A stretch of 64,000 nt of DNA from the NCBI RefSeq assembly GCF_014650075.1, contig NZ_BMUG01000013.1:124001-188000 (forward strand). Reading direction: 5' to 3'. The translations under genes and the position numbers were made by a program. Positions 8,940 to 16,938 of this stretch are shown one piece after another (positions within the stretch are counted from its first letter, which is position 1; the number at the start of each line of letters is the position of its first letter). The DNA is from Streptomyces microflavus (lineage in GTDB: Bacteria > Actinomycetota > Actinomycetes > Streptomycetales > Streptomycetaceae). The notes under the pieces were generated by a model. The model ran no database searches, was not told the origin of the DNA, and saw nothing but the letters and a program-made list of their open reading frames with translations.

Positions 8940-9132
8940 GAGTCCTCCTGCCCCTGGCGATCTCGGGGTGAGTGGGATGGACGGCCGGGGGCCGTGCGGG
9001 GACGGGCCGTACGGAAGCTAGCAACCGCGCGGGCCGGGAAGACCCCGGAAGGTTACGGACTGACAGGCGGGAGACTGTCGGCTAAGCCCCGTCCGGCCCT
9101 GATCCGCCGGACGCCCAGGGCCTGTTGCCGGA
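8940..9132 (-). promoter_or_regulatory. Divergent region, M23-PLL operon side
   Basis: Upstream of the M23 gene the minus strand shows a possible -10 (TAGCTT, complement of 9015-9020 region). No TTTCATCGG-type pair was found on this side, unlike the acylase side, so the M23/GH43 operon may be controlled differently. The RBS GGAGGA is at the 8940-8950 end. Confidence 0.25.
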
Positions 9133-9165
9133 TTTCAGCGGTATTTCATCGGTCCTCCCTAGCCT
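9133..9165 (+). promoter_or_regulatory. Putative SARP operator/promoter of the acylase gene
   Basis: Direct repeats TTTCAGCGG (9133-9141) and TTTCATCGG (9144-9152) with 11-bp period, then 7 bp and a -10 hexamer TAGCCT (9160-9165). Predicted start near 9172, 37 nt before the ATG. The same geometry recurs at 14859-14891 and 14908-14940. Confidence 0.7.
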
Positions 9166-9208
9166 GGCCGCGTCCGGGCGACGGCCCGCACGACAGGGGA
9201 GGACGGCG

Positions 9209-11740
9209 ATGGCACGGAGGAGACACAGAACGAGGCTGCCGGCGGCGGTCGTCGCCGCGGTGGCGGTGATGAGCACACTGGCGGCCACCGGGTCGACGGC
9301 CACGGTGGCGGCCGCCGCCGGTCCGGGGCCGGACAGGCCGACGATCCGCTACACCGAGTACGGAATCCCGCACATCATCGCCTCGGACTGGGAGGGGCTG
9401 GGGACGGGCTACGGATACGCGGCGGCCAAGGACAACATCTGCACCCTGGCCGACACCTATCTGATGGTCAACGCCCAGAGGTCCCGCCACCTGGGCCCCG
9501 ACGGCCGGGCAAGCCCCGGCCAGAACCAGAACACCACCACCAACCTCAACAGCGACCTGTACTTCCAGCGGATCAAGGACGACCGGGTGGTGGAGCGGCT
9601 CCTCGACAAGCCCGCCCCCGACGGGCCGGAGCCGGAGGTCCGCGAAGCCATTCGCGGCTATGTCCAGGGATACAATAGGTACCTGGCCGAGACCGGCGTG
9701 AACGGCATCACCGACCCGGCCTGCCGCGGTGCGGACTGGGTCCGGCTGATCACCGAGATGGACGTCTACCGGCACGCGCACGCCGAGATCATCATGGGCA
9801 GCGCCGACGCGCTCCTGGACGGCCAGGTGAACGCGGCACCCCCGGGGGCCTCGGCCGCCGCCGTACCGTCGGCGCCCCCGTCCGCGCGTCAGGCTTCCTC
9901 GCCGGCGAAGACCGACGCGAAGTCCGCATCGAGGACCGACGCGAAGTCCGCCGCGAGGACCGCGGAGAGGATCCGCGAGGCGATGGCCGTGAGCCGCGAG
10001 CAGGGCATGGGCAGCAACGCCCTGGCCGTCGGTTCGCAGGGCGTGTCCGGTGGCACCAGCATGCTGCTGGCCAACCCGCACTTCCCCTGGCAGGGCAAGA
10101 ACCGGATGTGGCAGAGCCAGCTGACGATCCCGGGAAAGGTCAACGTATCCGGGGCCAGCCTGCTGGGGTTCCCCGCGGTGAACATCGGCTACAACGAGAA
10201 CGTGGCCTGGAGCCACACCGTCGCCACGGTGGCCCCGTTCGGGCTGTTCGACGTACAGGTGGATCCGCTGAACCCCACCACGTACCTGGTGGACGGCGCC
10301 TGGGAGCGGATGACCTCGCAGCGGGTTGCCGTCGACGTGCTGAAGCCGGACGGCTCGCTCACCCAGGTCGCCAGGACGCTCTGGTCCACCCGCTACGGCC
10401 CGGTCACCACCTCCATGCAGGGTGTCCCGCTGCCCTGGGTGGTCAGCGCGCACGCGGTACGCGACGTGAACATGCACAACCTGCGGGCGCTGAACAGCTG
10501 GTTCCGCCTCGACCAGGCCGAGGACGTCCATGACGTGGTGGACATCCTGGAGACCACGCAGGGCGTCCCCTTCTTCAACACCGTGGCCTCCGACCGCAAG
10601 GGCAACGCGCTGTACGCGGACATCCAGGCCGTCCCGAACGTCACGGACGAGCACGCGCGATCGTGCCTCACCCTGACCGGTCAGCTGCTGTTCAACCAGT
10701 CGCCGCGGCTGCCGAACGTGCCGCCGATCTCCATCCTCGACGGCAAACGCAGCGCGTGCGACTGGCCCGACGACCCGAACGCGGTCGCGCCGGGCCTGCT
10801 GGACCCGCACAAGCAACCCCGCCTGATCCGCTCCGACTTCGTGGGCAACGCCAACGACAGCGCCTGGCTGGCCAACCCCGCGCAGCCGCTGGCCTTCCCC
10901 CGGGTGATGGGGGACACGGCGGCGCCCCGGTCGCTGCGTACGCAGGAGCTCATCCTCACCGCGCAGAACCGGATCAACGGCACCGACGGCCTGCCCGGCA
11001 AGGGGTTCACCCCGCAGACCATGGGGAAGTTGCTGTTCGCCGACAACAGCAGGGCGGCCGACCTGGCCCTCAACGCCACGGTGACCATGTGCCGGAACGT
11101 CCCCTTCGGACTCGTCCTGGTGGACGGCAACCTGGTCAACGTGAGTGAGGCGTGCCCGGTCCTGGCCGCCTGGACCAGCCACGACTACACGACGGACAGC
11201 CGGGGCTCCTGGCTCTTCGCGAACTACTGGTCCTTCCTGAGCAACGGGCAGGGGGTCGAGAAGCTGCCGTGGCGGGTGCCCTTCGACCCCAAGGACCCGG
11301 TGCACACACCCAATTCGCTGGACACCGGGAGCTCCGCGGTCCGTGACGCGCTCGCTCGTGCCGTGCTCGCCCTGCGTACGGCGGGCATACCGCTGAACGC
11401 CCCGCTGTCGGACGCCCAGAAGGTCAGCCGCGGGGGTGAGCAGATCCCGATCCACGGCTCCCTCGGCCAGCTCGGCGTGCTGAACGTGATCACCCCCGGC
11501 CAGGTCGACGGGAAGCCGGACATCGTCTTCGGCTCCAGCTTCGTCCAGCAGGTGCGGTTCACGGCCGCCGGTCCGCCGCAGGCGCTCTCCGTCCTGGCCT
11601 ACTCCCAGTCGGCAGACCCGAGTTCACCGCACCACGCCGACCAGACCAGGCTCTTCTCGGCCGGCGGGTGGGTGACCGAGCGGTTCACGGAGGAGCAGAT
11701 CGCGGCCTCACCGGAACTGCGGATCAAGGTTCTGAACTGA
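9209..11740 (+). CDS. Secreted penicillin acylase/AHL-acylase family Ntn hydrolase
   Basis: 843 aa from the ATG at 9209 (RBS GGGGAGG). Signal peptide about residues 1-35. The family hallmarks are present: N-terminal alpha-chain with YGIPHIIASDWEGLGTGYGYAAAKDN, and the autoprocessing junction MGSNALAV with nucleophile Ser269 at the new beta-chain N-terminus, followed by LLANPHFPW, WSHTVAT and a late TSHDYTTDSRGSWLFANYW segment. The spacer before the cleavage site (residues 210-255) is rich in a repeated AKTDAKSASRT unit and is likely excised. Relatives hydrolyse acyl amides (aculeacin, penicillin V, acyl-homoserine lactones, cyclic lipopeptides); substrate cannot be read from sequence. It has a SARP-type promoter and is followed by an esterase gene. 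Confidence 0.9.
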   Translation: MARRRHRTRLPAAVVAAVAVMSTLAATGSTATVAAAAGPGPDRPTIRYTEYGIPHIIASDWEGLGTGYGYAAAKDNICTLADTYLMVNAQRSRHLGPDGRASPGQNQNTTTNLNSDLYFQRIKDDRVVERLLDKPAPDGPEPEVREAIRGYVQGYNRYLAETGVNGITDPACRGADWVRLITEMDVYRHAHAEIIMGSADALLDGQVNAAPPGASAAAVPSAPPSARQASSPAKTDAKSASRTDAKSAARTAERIREAMAVSREQGMGSNALAVGSQGVSGGTSMLLANPHFPWQGKNRMWQSQLTIPGKVNVSGASLLGFPAVNIGYNENVAWSHTVATVAPFGLFDVQVDPLNPTTYLVDGAWERMTSQRVAVDVLKPDGSLTQVARTLWSTRYGPVTTSMQGVPLPWVVSAHAVRDVNMHNLRALNSWFRLDQAEDVHDVVDILETTQGVPFFNTVASDRKGNALYADIQAVPNVTDEHARSCLTLTGQLLFNQSPRLPNVPPISILDGKRSACDWPDDPNAVAPGLLDPHKQPRLIRSDFVGNANDSAWLANPAQPLAFPRVMGDTAAPRSLRTQELILTAQNRINGTDGLPGKGFTPQTMGKLLFADNSRAADLALNATVTMCRNVPFGLVLVDGNLVNVSEACPVLAAWTSHDYTTDSRGSWLFANYWSFLSNGQGVEKLPWRVPFDPKDPVHTPNSLDTGSSAVRDALARAVLALRTAGIPLNAPLSDAQKVSRGGEQIPIHGSLGQLGVLNVITPGQVDGKPDIVFGSSFVQQVRFTAAGPPQALSVLAYSQSADPSSPHHADQTRLFSAGGWVTERFTEEQIAASPELRIKVLN

Positions 11741-11750
11741 GCATCCCGAC

Positions 11751-11853
11751 AACGTCACAAGGCACAACGTCACAAGGCACAACGTCGCAAGGGACAGCGT
11801 CACGAGGGACAACCGCAAGGCACAACCTCGCAGAGGACAACCTGACAAGGGGG
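11751..11853. repeat. Decaying 15-bp tandem repeat ending in the esterase RBS
   Basis: Seven units of about 15 bp (AACGTCACAAGGCAC and variants) at 11751, 11766, 11781, 11796, 11811 (13 bp), 11824 and 11839. The last unit, AACCTGACAAGGGGG, provides the Shine-Dalgarno sequence for the GTG at 11860. The array fills nearly all of the 119-nt gap between the acylase and esterase genes. Confidence 0.85.
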
Positions 11854-11859
11854 AACACA

Positions 11860-12951
11860 GTGACAAGAACAGCGCATTGGTGGCGGCTCGCGGTGGCCTG
11901 GATGGTCGCGGCGGTGGCCGTGGCCGTGGTCGCGCCGGCGGGTTCCGTACGGGCCGCCGACACGGGCACCGTGCCGCCGCCCATGGCGGACGGGTTCGGT
12001 CTGACCCAGGTCGGCTCGTCGGTCGGGGACGCCACCGACTTCTATCTCACCGTGACCACACCCGAGGTCGCGGGCGAGCAGCACATCAAGATCATTCTTC
12101 CGAGCGGCTACTACGACGCCCCGGACCGGCGCTATCCGGTGCTGTACTTCCTGCACGGTTCGCCCGACGACCCCGTCCAGCAGACGTATCCGGCGCTGTC
12201 GATGTCGGACGAGATGATCACCGTCATCCCGGACGGCGGCGCCCGGGGCTGGTACGCCAACTGGCTCAACCAGAAGACCGCGGCCGGTGCCCAGAACTGG
12301 GAGAACTTCCACCTCAAGCAGGTGGTTCCGTTCATCGACGCCAACCTGCGGACCATCGCCACCAAGAAGGCCAGGGCCATCGCGGGCGTCTCCATGGGCG
12401 GGTTCGGCGCCTTCCACTACGCCCAGGCCCGTCCCGACCTGTTCAGCCACACCGCGTCCCTGTCGGGGGACATCGATCTGTCGGTCCGGTCCATGGGCCT
12501 CCGGCTGGCGGTCGTCGCCTCCCTCATCGACGGGCCGGGCGTGATCTGCGCCCTGGCTTCAGGGAGCTGCGACCCGAACAACTCTCCCTACCGGCCCGGT
12601 GTGGACAGCGACGCCGCCTTCGGTTCGCCCTACCCGGTGTTCAACGCCGACCGGCGGTGGAACGAGGTCGACCCGTCGCAGCACATGGACCGGCTGGCGC
12701 AGGCCGGAGTCGGGGTCTCCATCTATACGGGTGACGGAGGCGGCGCCATCGGCGAGGCGGAGTTCTGGGTCGCGGGCGCGGCCAAGAACGTCAAGGCCGC
12801 CATGGACGCTCTGGGCATGTCCTACTACTACGTCAACTACGGCGACGGCGCCGGCTGGGGAACCCAGTGCAACGGCGGCCACAACGCGGGCTGCTGGGAA
12901 CAGGACCTGCGGGACCTGATCCCCAGGCTGGAGAGGGAGTTCGCCGCCTGA
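11860..12951 (+). CDS. Secreted esterase of the antigen 85/esterase D alpha/beta-hydrolase type
   Basis: 363 aa, GTG start at 11860 (MTRTAHWWRL), RBS AAGGGGG at 8-10 bp. The frame extends upstream through the repeat array but that part overlaps the acylase gene and is not used. Signal peptide residues 1-33. Fold features: RYPVLYFLHGSPDD (oxyanion strand), DEMITVIPDGG, nucleophile elbow GVSMGGFGA with Ser178, and a C-terminal HNAGCWEQDL that supplies the catalytic His. The organisation is that of the putative esterase/mycolyltransferase (PF00756) family; since Streptomyces lacks mycolic acids, an acyl-ester hydrolase role is more likely. It is probably co-transcribed with the acylase. Confidence 0.85.
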   Translation: MTRTAHWWRLAVAWMVAAVAVAVVAPAGSVRAADTGTVPPPMADGFGLTQVGSSVGDATDFYLTVTTPEVAGEQHIKIILPSGYYDAPDRRYPVLYFLHGSPDDPVQQTYPALSMSDEMITVIPDGGARGWYANWLNQKTAAGAQNWENFHLKQVVPFIDANLRTIATKKARAIAGVSMGGFGAFHYAQARPDLFSHTASLSGDIDLSVRSMGLRLAVVASLIDGPGVICALASGSCDPNNSPYRPGVDSDAAFGSPYPVFNADRRWNEVDPSQHMDRLAQAGVGVSIYTGDGGGAIGEAEFWVAGAAKNVKAAMDALGMSYYYVNYGDGAGWGTQCNGGHNAGCWEQDLRDLIPRLEREFAA

Positions 12952-12957
12952 CGGCAA

Positions 12958-13016
12958 GCGCCCGCCGCCGTCCCGCCCTGCCGCTGACGCGGTCTGCGGG
13001 GGACGACGGCGGGCGC
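12958..13016. terminator. Bidirectional hairpin between convergent genes
   Basis: A 16-bp stem with one mismatch (GCGCCCGCCG... at 12958-12973 with ...CGGCGGGCGC at 13001-13016) sits exactly between the esterase stop and the lysozyme-PLL stop, so it can serve both strands. Confidence 0.7.
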
Positions 13017-13032
13017 GCGCGTCTCGGAGCTC

Positions 13033-14754
13033 TCACCTCCGGGCGGAGCCGCCCACGAGGCCCTTGGGGGTGGAGGGGCCGGCCACGACGCCCTGAGGCA
13101 TCGAGGGGCCGGAATCGTTCAGCCAGGCCCACTCCGACCAGGTGGCGAAGCCGGTCTGCCATCGGTGGTAGACGCCGGCATGACTCGTACCGAACACCTC
13201 GACGCGGCCGTCGGCGTTGCGGCCCGTACCGATCGACGTGCCGCCGCCCCCGAAGGTCTCCCACTGCGAGAACTCCGCGTTGGGGCGGATCTGCCAGGCG
13301 TGGCTCGCGGTGGTGGCGTTGATGGCGAACACCTCGACCCGCCCGTCGACCGACCGTGACGTGGCCAGCTCTGCGTCGGGGATCCCGCCGGTGCCGGTCC
13401 AGGCCGACCACGAGGCCGGGCCGGTCTGCCAGCGGTGGAACACCCCGTCGGCGTTGGAGGCGAACACCTCCAGCCGGCCGTCCTGGTTGTGACTGGCGGC
13501 GACGGTACGTCCTCCGGTGCCGAAGTTCTCCCAGGCGGACCAGCCCCCGTTGACGCGGGTCTGGTAGAGGTGCTCGAACGTGGAGTCGGACAGCGCGAAG
13601 ACCTCCAGCCGCCCGTCGGGCGCGTTCTCCATGGCGAGCCGTGCGTTGGCCGGTCCGCCCTGGGTGCCCTCCCAGCCGGACCAGCCGCCGCTGGGCGCGG
13701 TCTGCCAGCGGTGGAACACCCCGTCCGGGTTGGAGGCGAACACCTCGATCCGGCCGTCGGCGTTGTGGCCCGCCGCCAGCCGGTGGCCCCCGGTACCGAA
13801 GTTCTCCCAGGCGGACCAGCCGCCACTGGGCCCGGTCTGCCACATGTGGTCGAACGTACTGTCCGAGAGCGCGAACAGCTCCAGCCGTCCGTCCGCGTTG
13901 GACGCCACCGCCAGCTGGGCGTTGCGCGGACCGCCCGCCGACCGCCACGGCGACCAGGCGCCGTTCGCCGCGGTCTGCCACGCGTGGTACACCCCGTCGG
14001 CACCGGCGGCGAAGGCCTCAAGACGCCCGTCCGCGGACCGCCCGGACACGACCTTGCCGGAGGCGTACGGGTGCTTGGGGCCGGTGCTCGTACCGGACCA
14101 CAACGCGTTGGCGATCAGGGTCGCGTCGCCCGCCTCGATCCCGTACAGGTGGCGCAGATCCTCCCTCGGCTGCTGCACCCGCCAGCAGACCTCACCGATC
14201 GGCGCGTTGTTCCACGAGCCACCCGGATACCGCCGCTCCATGTCGTCGAGGAACGCGTTGGTGGCGTAGGCCGGGTTCAGACGCTGCTCCCGGGAGCCCC
14301 ACCAGTCCTGCTGCTGGAACAGCCCGATGCTGGTGTGGTCGACGGCCTGGGAGTAGTTGTTCATGCTCGTTTCCACGATGATCGTGGCGATGGCGATCGC
14401 CGCGGCCCTCGGGTTGAGCCCCCGGTCCTTCACCGCCTGTGTGACCATCCGGGCGCAGGACATCTTGTACGCGGTCAGATAGCCGGCCATCTTCGCGTCG
14501 AGCTGCGGATTGAGCTGACCGGCCATGATGCCGTCGGTGGCGGACGGACCCGCCGGATCGCACGGGGCGGTCGGAATGGCCAGGCCCTGAGGCCCACTGA
14601 AATACCGGGAGACACCGGACCGGTCGTCGCCCGGCACCGGAACGGGTTCGGGCCGGGCGACGGCGGCCGAGGCGGTCAGCCCGATGACCGACGCCCAGAC
14701 GCCGACGACCAGCGCCAGTCTCATGAATACGCGGTATAAGCCGCTTCTTGCCAT
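13033..14754 (-). CDS. Secreted lysozyme-like protein with PLL lectin repeats
   Basis: 573 aa from the ATG at 14754 (RBS GGAAAGG). Signal peptide about 1-33. Residues 75-220 form a helical muramidase/transglycosylase-like domain with candidate catalytic Glu128 in AIATIIVETSMNNYSQ, then HTSIGLFQQQDWWGSREQRLNP and WRVQQPREDLRHLYG. Residues 235-573 contain about seven PLL/DUF346 repeats (DGRLEVFALSDSTFEHLYQT, SGGWSAWENFGTGG). Codon 6 is TTA (complement of 14737-14739), predicting bldA-dependent translation. Its leader is a tandem repeat and its promoter carries a SARP-type operator. It probably binds and degrades cell-wall glycan; whether self or foreign wall is not known. Confidence 0.8.
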   Translation of the reverse strand: MARSGLYRVFMRLALVVGVWASVIGLTASAAVARPEPVPVPGDDRSGVSRYFSGPQGLAIPTAPCDPAGPSATDGIMAGQLNPQLDAKMAGYLTAYKMSCARMVTQAVKDRGLNPRAAAIAIATIIVETSMNNYSQAVDHTSIGLFQQQDWWGSREQRLNPAYATNAFLDDMERRYPGGSWNNAPIGEVCWRVQQPREDLRHLYGIEAGDATLIANALWSGTSTGPKHPYASGKVVSGRSADGRLEAFAAGADGVYHAWQTAANGAWSPWRSAGGPRNAQLAVASNADGRLELFALSDSTFDHMWQTGPSGGWSAWENFGTGGHRLAAGHNADGRIEVFASNPDGVFHRWQTAPSGGWSGWEGTQGGPANARLAMENAPDGRLEVFALSDSTFEHLYQTRVNGGWSAWENFGTGGRTVAASHNQDGRLEVFASNADGVFHRWQTGPASWSAWTGTGGIPDAELATSRSVDGRVEVFAINATTASHAWQIRPNAEFSQWETFGGGGTSIGTGRNADGRVEVFGTSHAGVYHRWQTGFATWSEWAWLNDSGPSMPQGVVAGPSTPKGLVGGSARR

Positions 14755-14769
14755 GGTGTGCCTTTCCGT

Positions 14770-14847
14770 CGTGAACTCGGGATGCGAACTCCGGCTGTGA
14801 GGTCCAGCTGTGAACTCTGGCTGTGAACTCCGGTTGTGAATCCGGTC
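14770..14847. repeat. 13-bp tandem repeat filling the 5' leader of the lysozyme-PLL gene
   Basis: Six imperfect copies of a 13-bp unit (plus strand TGTGAACTCCGGC) at 14770, 14783, 14796, 14809, 14822 and 14835. They occupy almost the entire predicted untranslated leader (start site about 14852 to the ATG at 14754). Confidence 0.85.
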
Positions 14848-14858
14848 GTTGGCGGCCG

Positions 14859-14891
14859 ACGGTAGAAAGCACCGATGAAATACCGATGGAA
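14859..14891 (-). promoter_or_regulatory. Putative SARP operator/promoter of the lysozyme-PLL gene
   Basis: On the minus strand: TTCCATCGG (complement of 14883-14891) and TTTCATCGG (14872-14880), 11-bp period, then 7 bp and the -10 hexamer TACCGT (14859-14864). Same geometry as the acylase promoter. Confidence 0.7.
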
Positions 14892-14907
14892 TCGCCCTCG
14901 CCGCGCG

Positions 14908-14940
14908 TTTCATCGCGATGTCATCGGCCCCTGCCAAGGT
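14908..14940 (+). promoter_or_regulatory. Putative SARP operator/promoter of the cutinase-like gene
   Basis: TTTCATCGC (14908-14916) and TGTCATCGG (14919-14927), 11-bp period, then 7 bp and a weak -10 CAAGGT (14935-14940). It is back to back with the lysozyme-PLL operator, so one regulator could drive both divergent genes. Confidence 0.6.
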
Positions 14941-14975
14941 TGTGAGCCGTAGGCAGACCACATGGGGAGGAACAC

Positions 14976-15644
14976 ATGCGAGCGAAGAGGATGGCGGCCA
15001 CGTCGGCCGGACTTCTGCTGACGGCAGGGCTTTCGGTGACACAGACGTCCGCGGCGCAGGCGGCGGAGGCGGCTGCTCCGTGCCAGGGCACCTACACGAT
15101 CGTCGTCGGCGGCACGGGTAGCTCGTGGAACAACGACGGCTTCACCGGCAACATCCAGCAGCACGTCGGGTACCCCACGCAGATTCCCAACGGCGCGAGC
15201 GCCCGGGCAGGGGTCAACGAGCTGAACCGGCTGGTGCGCGACCAGCGTGCCGCGTGTCCGAACCAGCACGTCAAGATGGGGGGTTACTCCCTGGGCGCCG
15301 CGGTCGTGCACACCTGGGTCACCGAGAACTGGCAGACCTTCGACAAGGTCAACGCCATCCTCATCTCGGACCCCAAGCGCCAGGGCGGCCCCGGCGCCAA
15401 CGGGGGAGCGGTGCCGTTCGGCGGTATCGTCGGCGCCCCGCTCGCCGGTGCCGACCGGTTCTTCGGCAACGTACCGGTCAAGACGATCTGCCACTGGGAC
15501 TACGTCTGCGACGAGTCCGCCGGCATCTGGACGTACCCGCACAACCACATCAACAACTACCCGAACGATTTCAACATGGATCACCACAACAACAGCGCCA
15601 ACGAGCAGTGGTACAACGGCGCCTGGCACCCCGCCTCCTGGTGA
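14976..15644 (+). CDS. Secreted cutinase/PE-PPE-like serine hydrolase
   Basis: 222 aa, ATG at 14976 with RBS GGGGAGGA. Signal peptide residues 1-30 ending TSAAQAA. The core has VVGGTGSSWNNDGF, the nucleophile elbow GYSLGAAVV with Ser105, and a downstream CHWDYVCDESAGIW segment where the catalytic Asp and His would lie. Paired Cys residues (CQGTY, RAACPN, ICHWDYVC) suit an exported protein. It resembles the cutinase/PE-PPE alpha-beta hydrolase superfamily, acting on extracellular esters. Its stop directly abuts the stop of the SARP gene on the other strand. Confidence 0.75.
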   Translation: MRAKRMAATSAGLLLTAGLSVTQTSAAQAAEAAAPCQGTYTIVVGGTGSSWNNDGFTGNIQQHVGYPTQIPNGASARAGVNELNRLVRDQRAACPNQHVKMGGYSLGAAVVHTWVTENWQTFDKVNAILISDPKRQGGPGANGGAVPFGGIVGAPLAGADRFFGNVPVKTICHWDYVCDESAGIWTYPHNHINNYPNDFNMDHHNNSANEQWYNGAWHPASW

Positions 15645-16760
15645 TCAGAGGCCGGTGCCGGCCCCGGCCGGGGGCATGAGGCCGAGCCCGGCTTCGTCAC
15701 CGCGCAGAATCATCTGGTGCGCCCGCCGCAGCATCCTGCTCGGGGGAACCCCGAGGTCGTCGGCGAGGCGGCGGCGGGCGCGCTCGAACACCGTCAGGGC
15801 TTCGGCCTGGCGTCCGTCCCGGTACAGCGCCCGCATCAGCATCGCGGCCAGCGGCTCGTTGAGGGGGTGCGCCGCAGTCAGGGCGAACAGTTCGTCGATC
15901 GCCTCCGCGTCCTGCCCGAGGCGCAGCTGCCATTCGACCTTCCGCCGTACGATGGCGATCCGGCGCTCGGTGAGCCGCAGCCGCTCCAGCTCGGCGAGCG
16001 GCCCCGGCAGACCGGCCAGGGGCTCCCCGTGGAACAGCTTCAGCGCCTGGGCGCAGAGGCGGACCGCTTCGAGCGGCTCGCCCGCCCGCCCGGCCTTCCC
16101 GATGCCGGTGACCAGCTCCCGCATGTGTGCCACGTCCACGTCGACCGCGCCGGGGACCAGCTGGTAGCCACGGAGCCCGCGCTCGATGACCGGGTGCGGA
16201 CCACCCTCGTCGTGCAGGGCCTTGCGCAGCCGGTAGACGTACACCGGCACCACGTTCGTGACCGGCGGCTCCATCCCCCATACGTCGTCCAGCAGTTGCT
16301 GCTGACTGAGGGACCGTCCCGCGCCGAGCGCCAGGGCCGCCAGGACGGCCTGCTGGCGCAGATGCCCCAGGTCGAGGAGGCGCCCGTCCCGCCACGCCCG
16401 CACCGGCCCGAGCAGGGAGATCCGCACCTTCGGCGCCGGTTCCGGCGCTCGCACGGTGACAGTGAGGGCGGCCGGTCCCGCCGACCGGGTGCGGGGGCCA
16501 CGGCCCGGGACGACCAGACCGCAGTCGAAGGCGTGGACGATCGCGGCGGCCCGGTCACGCAGACCGAGCTTCACCAGGATCCGCGCGAGGTGCTCGGCCA
16601 CGGTGTCCTCGGGGACGGCGAGCTCGGCGGCGATCTCGTCGTCCCGCAGGCCGCAGCCGATCGCGGAGAGCACCTGGCGCTCCTGATGACCGAGCTCGGT
16701 CGCGGCGGGGCGGAAGAGCGTGGTGGCGCGTGGTCGGTCGGTGGTGAGGGCCGTCGGCAT
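15645..16760 (-). CDS. SARP-family activator with N-terminal LuxR-type HTH
   Basis: 371 aa from the ATG at 16760 (RBS GGGGAG). Residues 20-75 are a LuxR/GerE-type HTH (LGHQERQVLSAIGCGLRDDEIA, TVAEHLARILVKLGLRDRAAA). Residues 110-200 are an OmpR-like winged helix (VRISLLGPVRAWRDGRLLDLG, RQQAVLAALALGAG, NVVPVYVYRLRKALHDEG), and residues 205-350 the bacterial transcriptional activation domain (DVDVAHMRELV, AVRLCAQALKLFHGEPLAGLPG, LNEPLAAMLMRALYRDGRQAEAL). This is the SARP arrangement with an unusual extra HTH in front. SARPs bind heptamer direct repeats of 11-bp period just upstream of the -10; three such sites lie within 7 kb upstream, making this the likely local activator. Confidence 0.9.
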   Translation of the reverse strand: MPTALTTDRPRATTLFRPAATELGHQERQVLSAIGCGLRDDEIAAELAVPEDTVAEHLARILVKLGLRDRAAAIVHAFDCGLVVPGRGPRTRSAGPAALTVTVRAPEPAPKVRISLLGPVRAWRDGRLLDLGHLRQQAVLAALALGAGRSLSQQQLLDDVWGMEPPVTNVVPVYVYRLRKALHDEGGPHPVIERGLRGYQLVPGAVDVDVAHMRELVTGIGKAGRAGEPLEAVRLCAQALKLFHGEPLAGLPGPLAELERLRLTERRIAIVRRKVEWQLRLGQDAEAIDELFALTAAHPLNEPLAAMLMRALYRDGRQAEALTVFERARRRLADDLGVPPSRMLRRAHQMILRGDEAGLGLMPPAGAGTGL

Positions 16761-16851
16761 CGCTGCTCCCCGGGCTCCGGAGGGGTCGGTCTCGCGGGCG
16801 CCGTCGACAAGGTATTCGGGGGAGAGCCGGGCAAGGCATCCGGAACGATCC

Positions 16852-16882
16852 GGAGTGACATACGGGGCCCGCGTGTCACTCC
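16852..16882. promoter_or_regulatory. Perfect inverted repeat upstream of the SARP gene
   Basis: GGAGTGACA (16852-16860) and TGTCACTCC (16874-16882) form a perfect 9-bp inverted repeat around 13 bp containing GGGCCC. It lies 92-122 bp upstream of the SARP start, so it may be an operator controlling the regulator, or a terminator of the small gene above. Confidence 0.5.
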
Positions 16883-16938
16883 CGGGAGCGTGTCGGCCGG
16901 CCCCACCTCCGTACGTGTTCGCTGAGCCAGGGACGACG

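Noticed and set aside
9146..11455. Minus-strand open frame of 769 codons opposite the acylase
   Set aside because: Shadow frame; the plus strand has the signal peptide, RBS and conserved acylase motifs.
11668..11859. In-frame N-terminal extension of the esterase over the repeat array
   Set aside because: It overlaps the acylase gene and has repetitive TSQGTTSQGT translation; the GTG at 11860 has both RBS and signal peptide.
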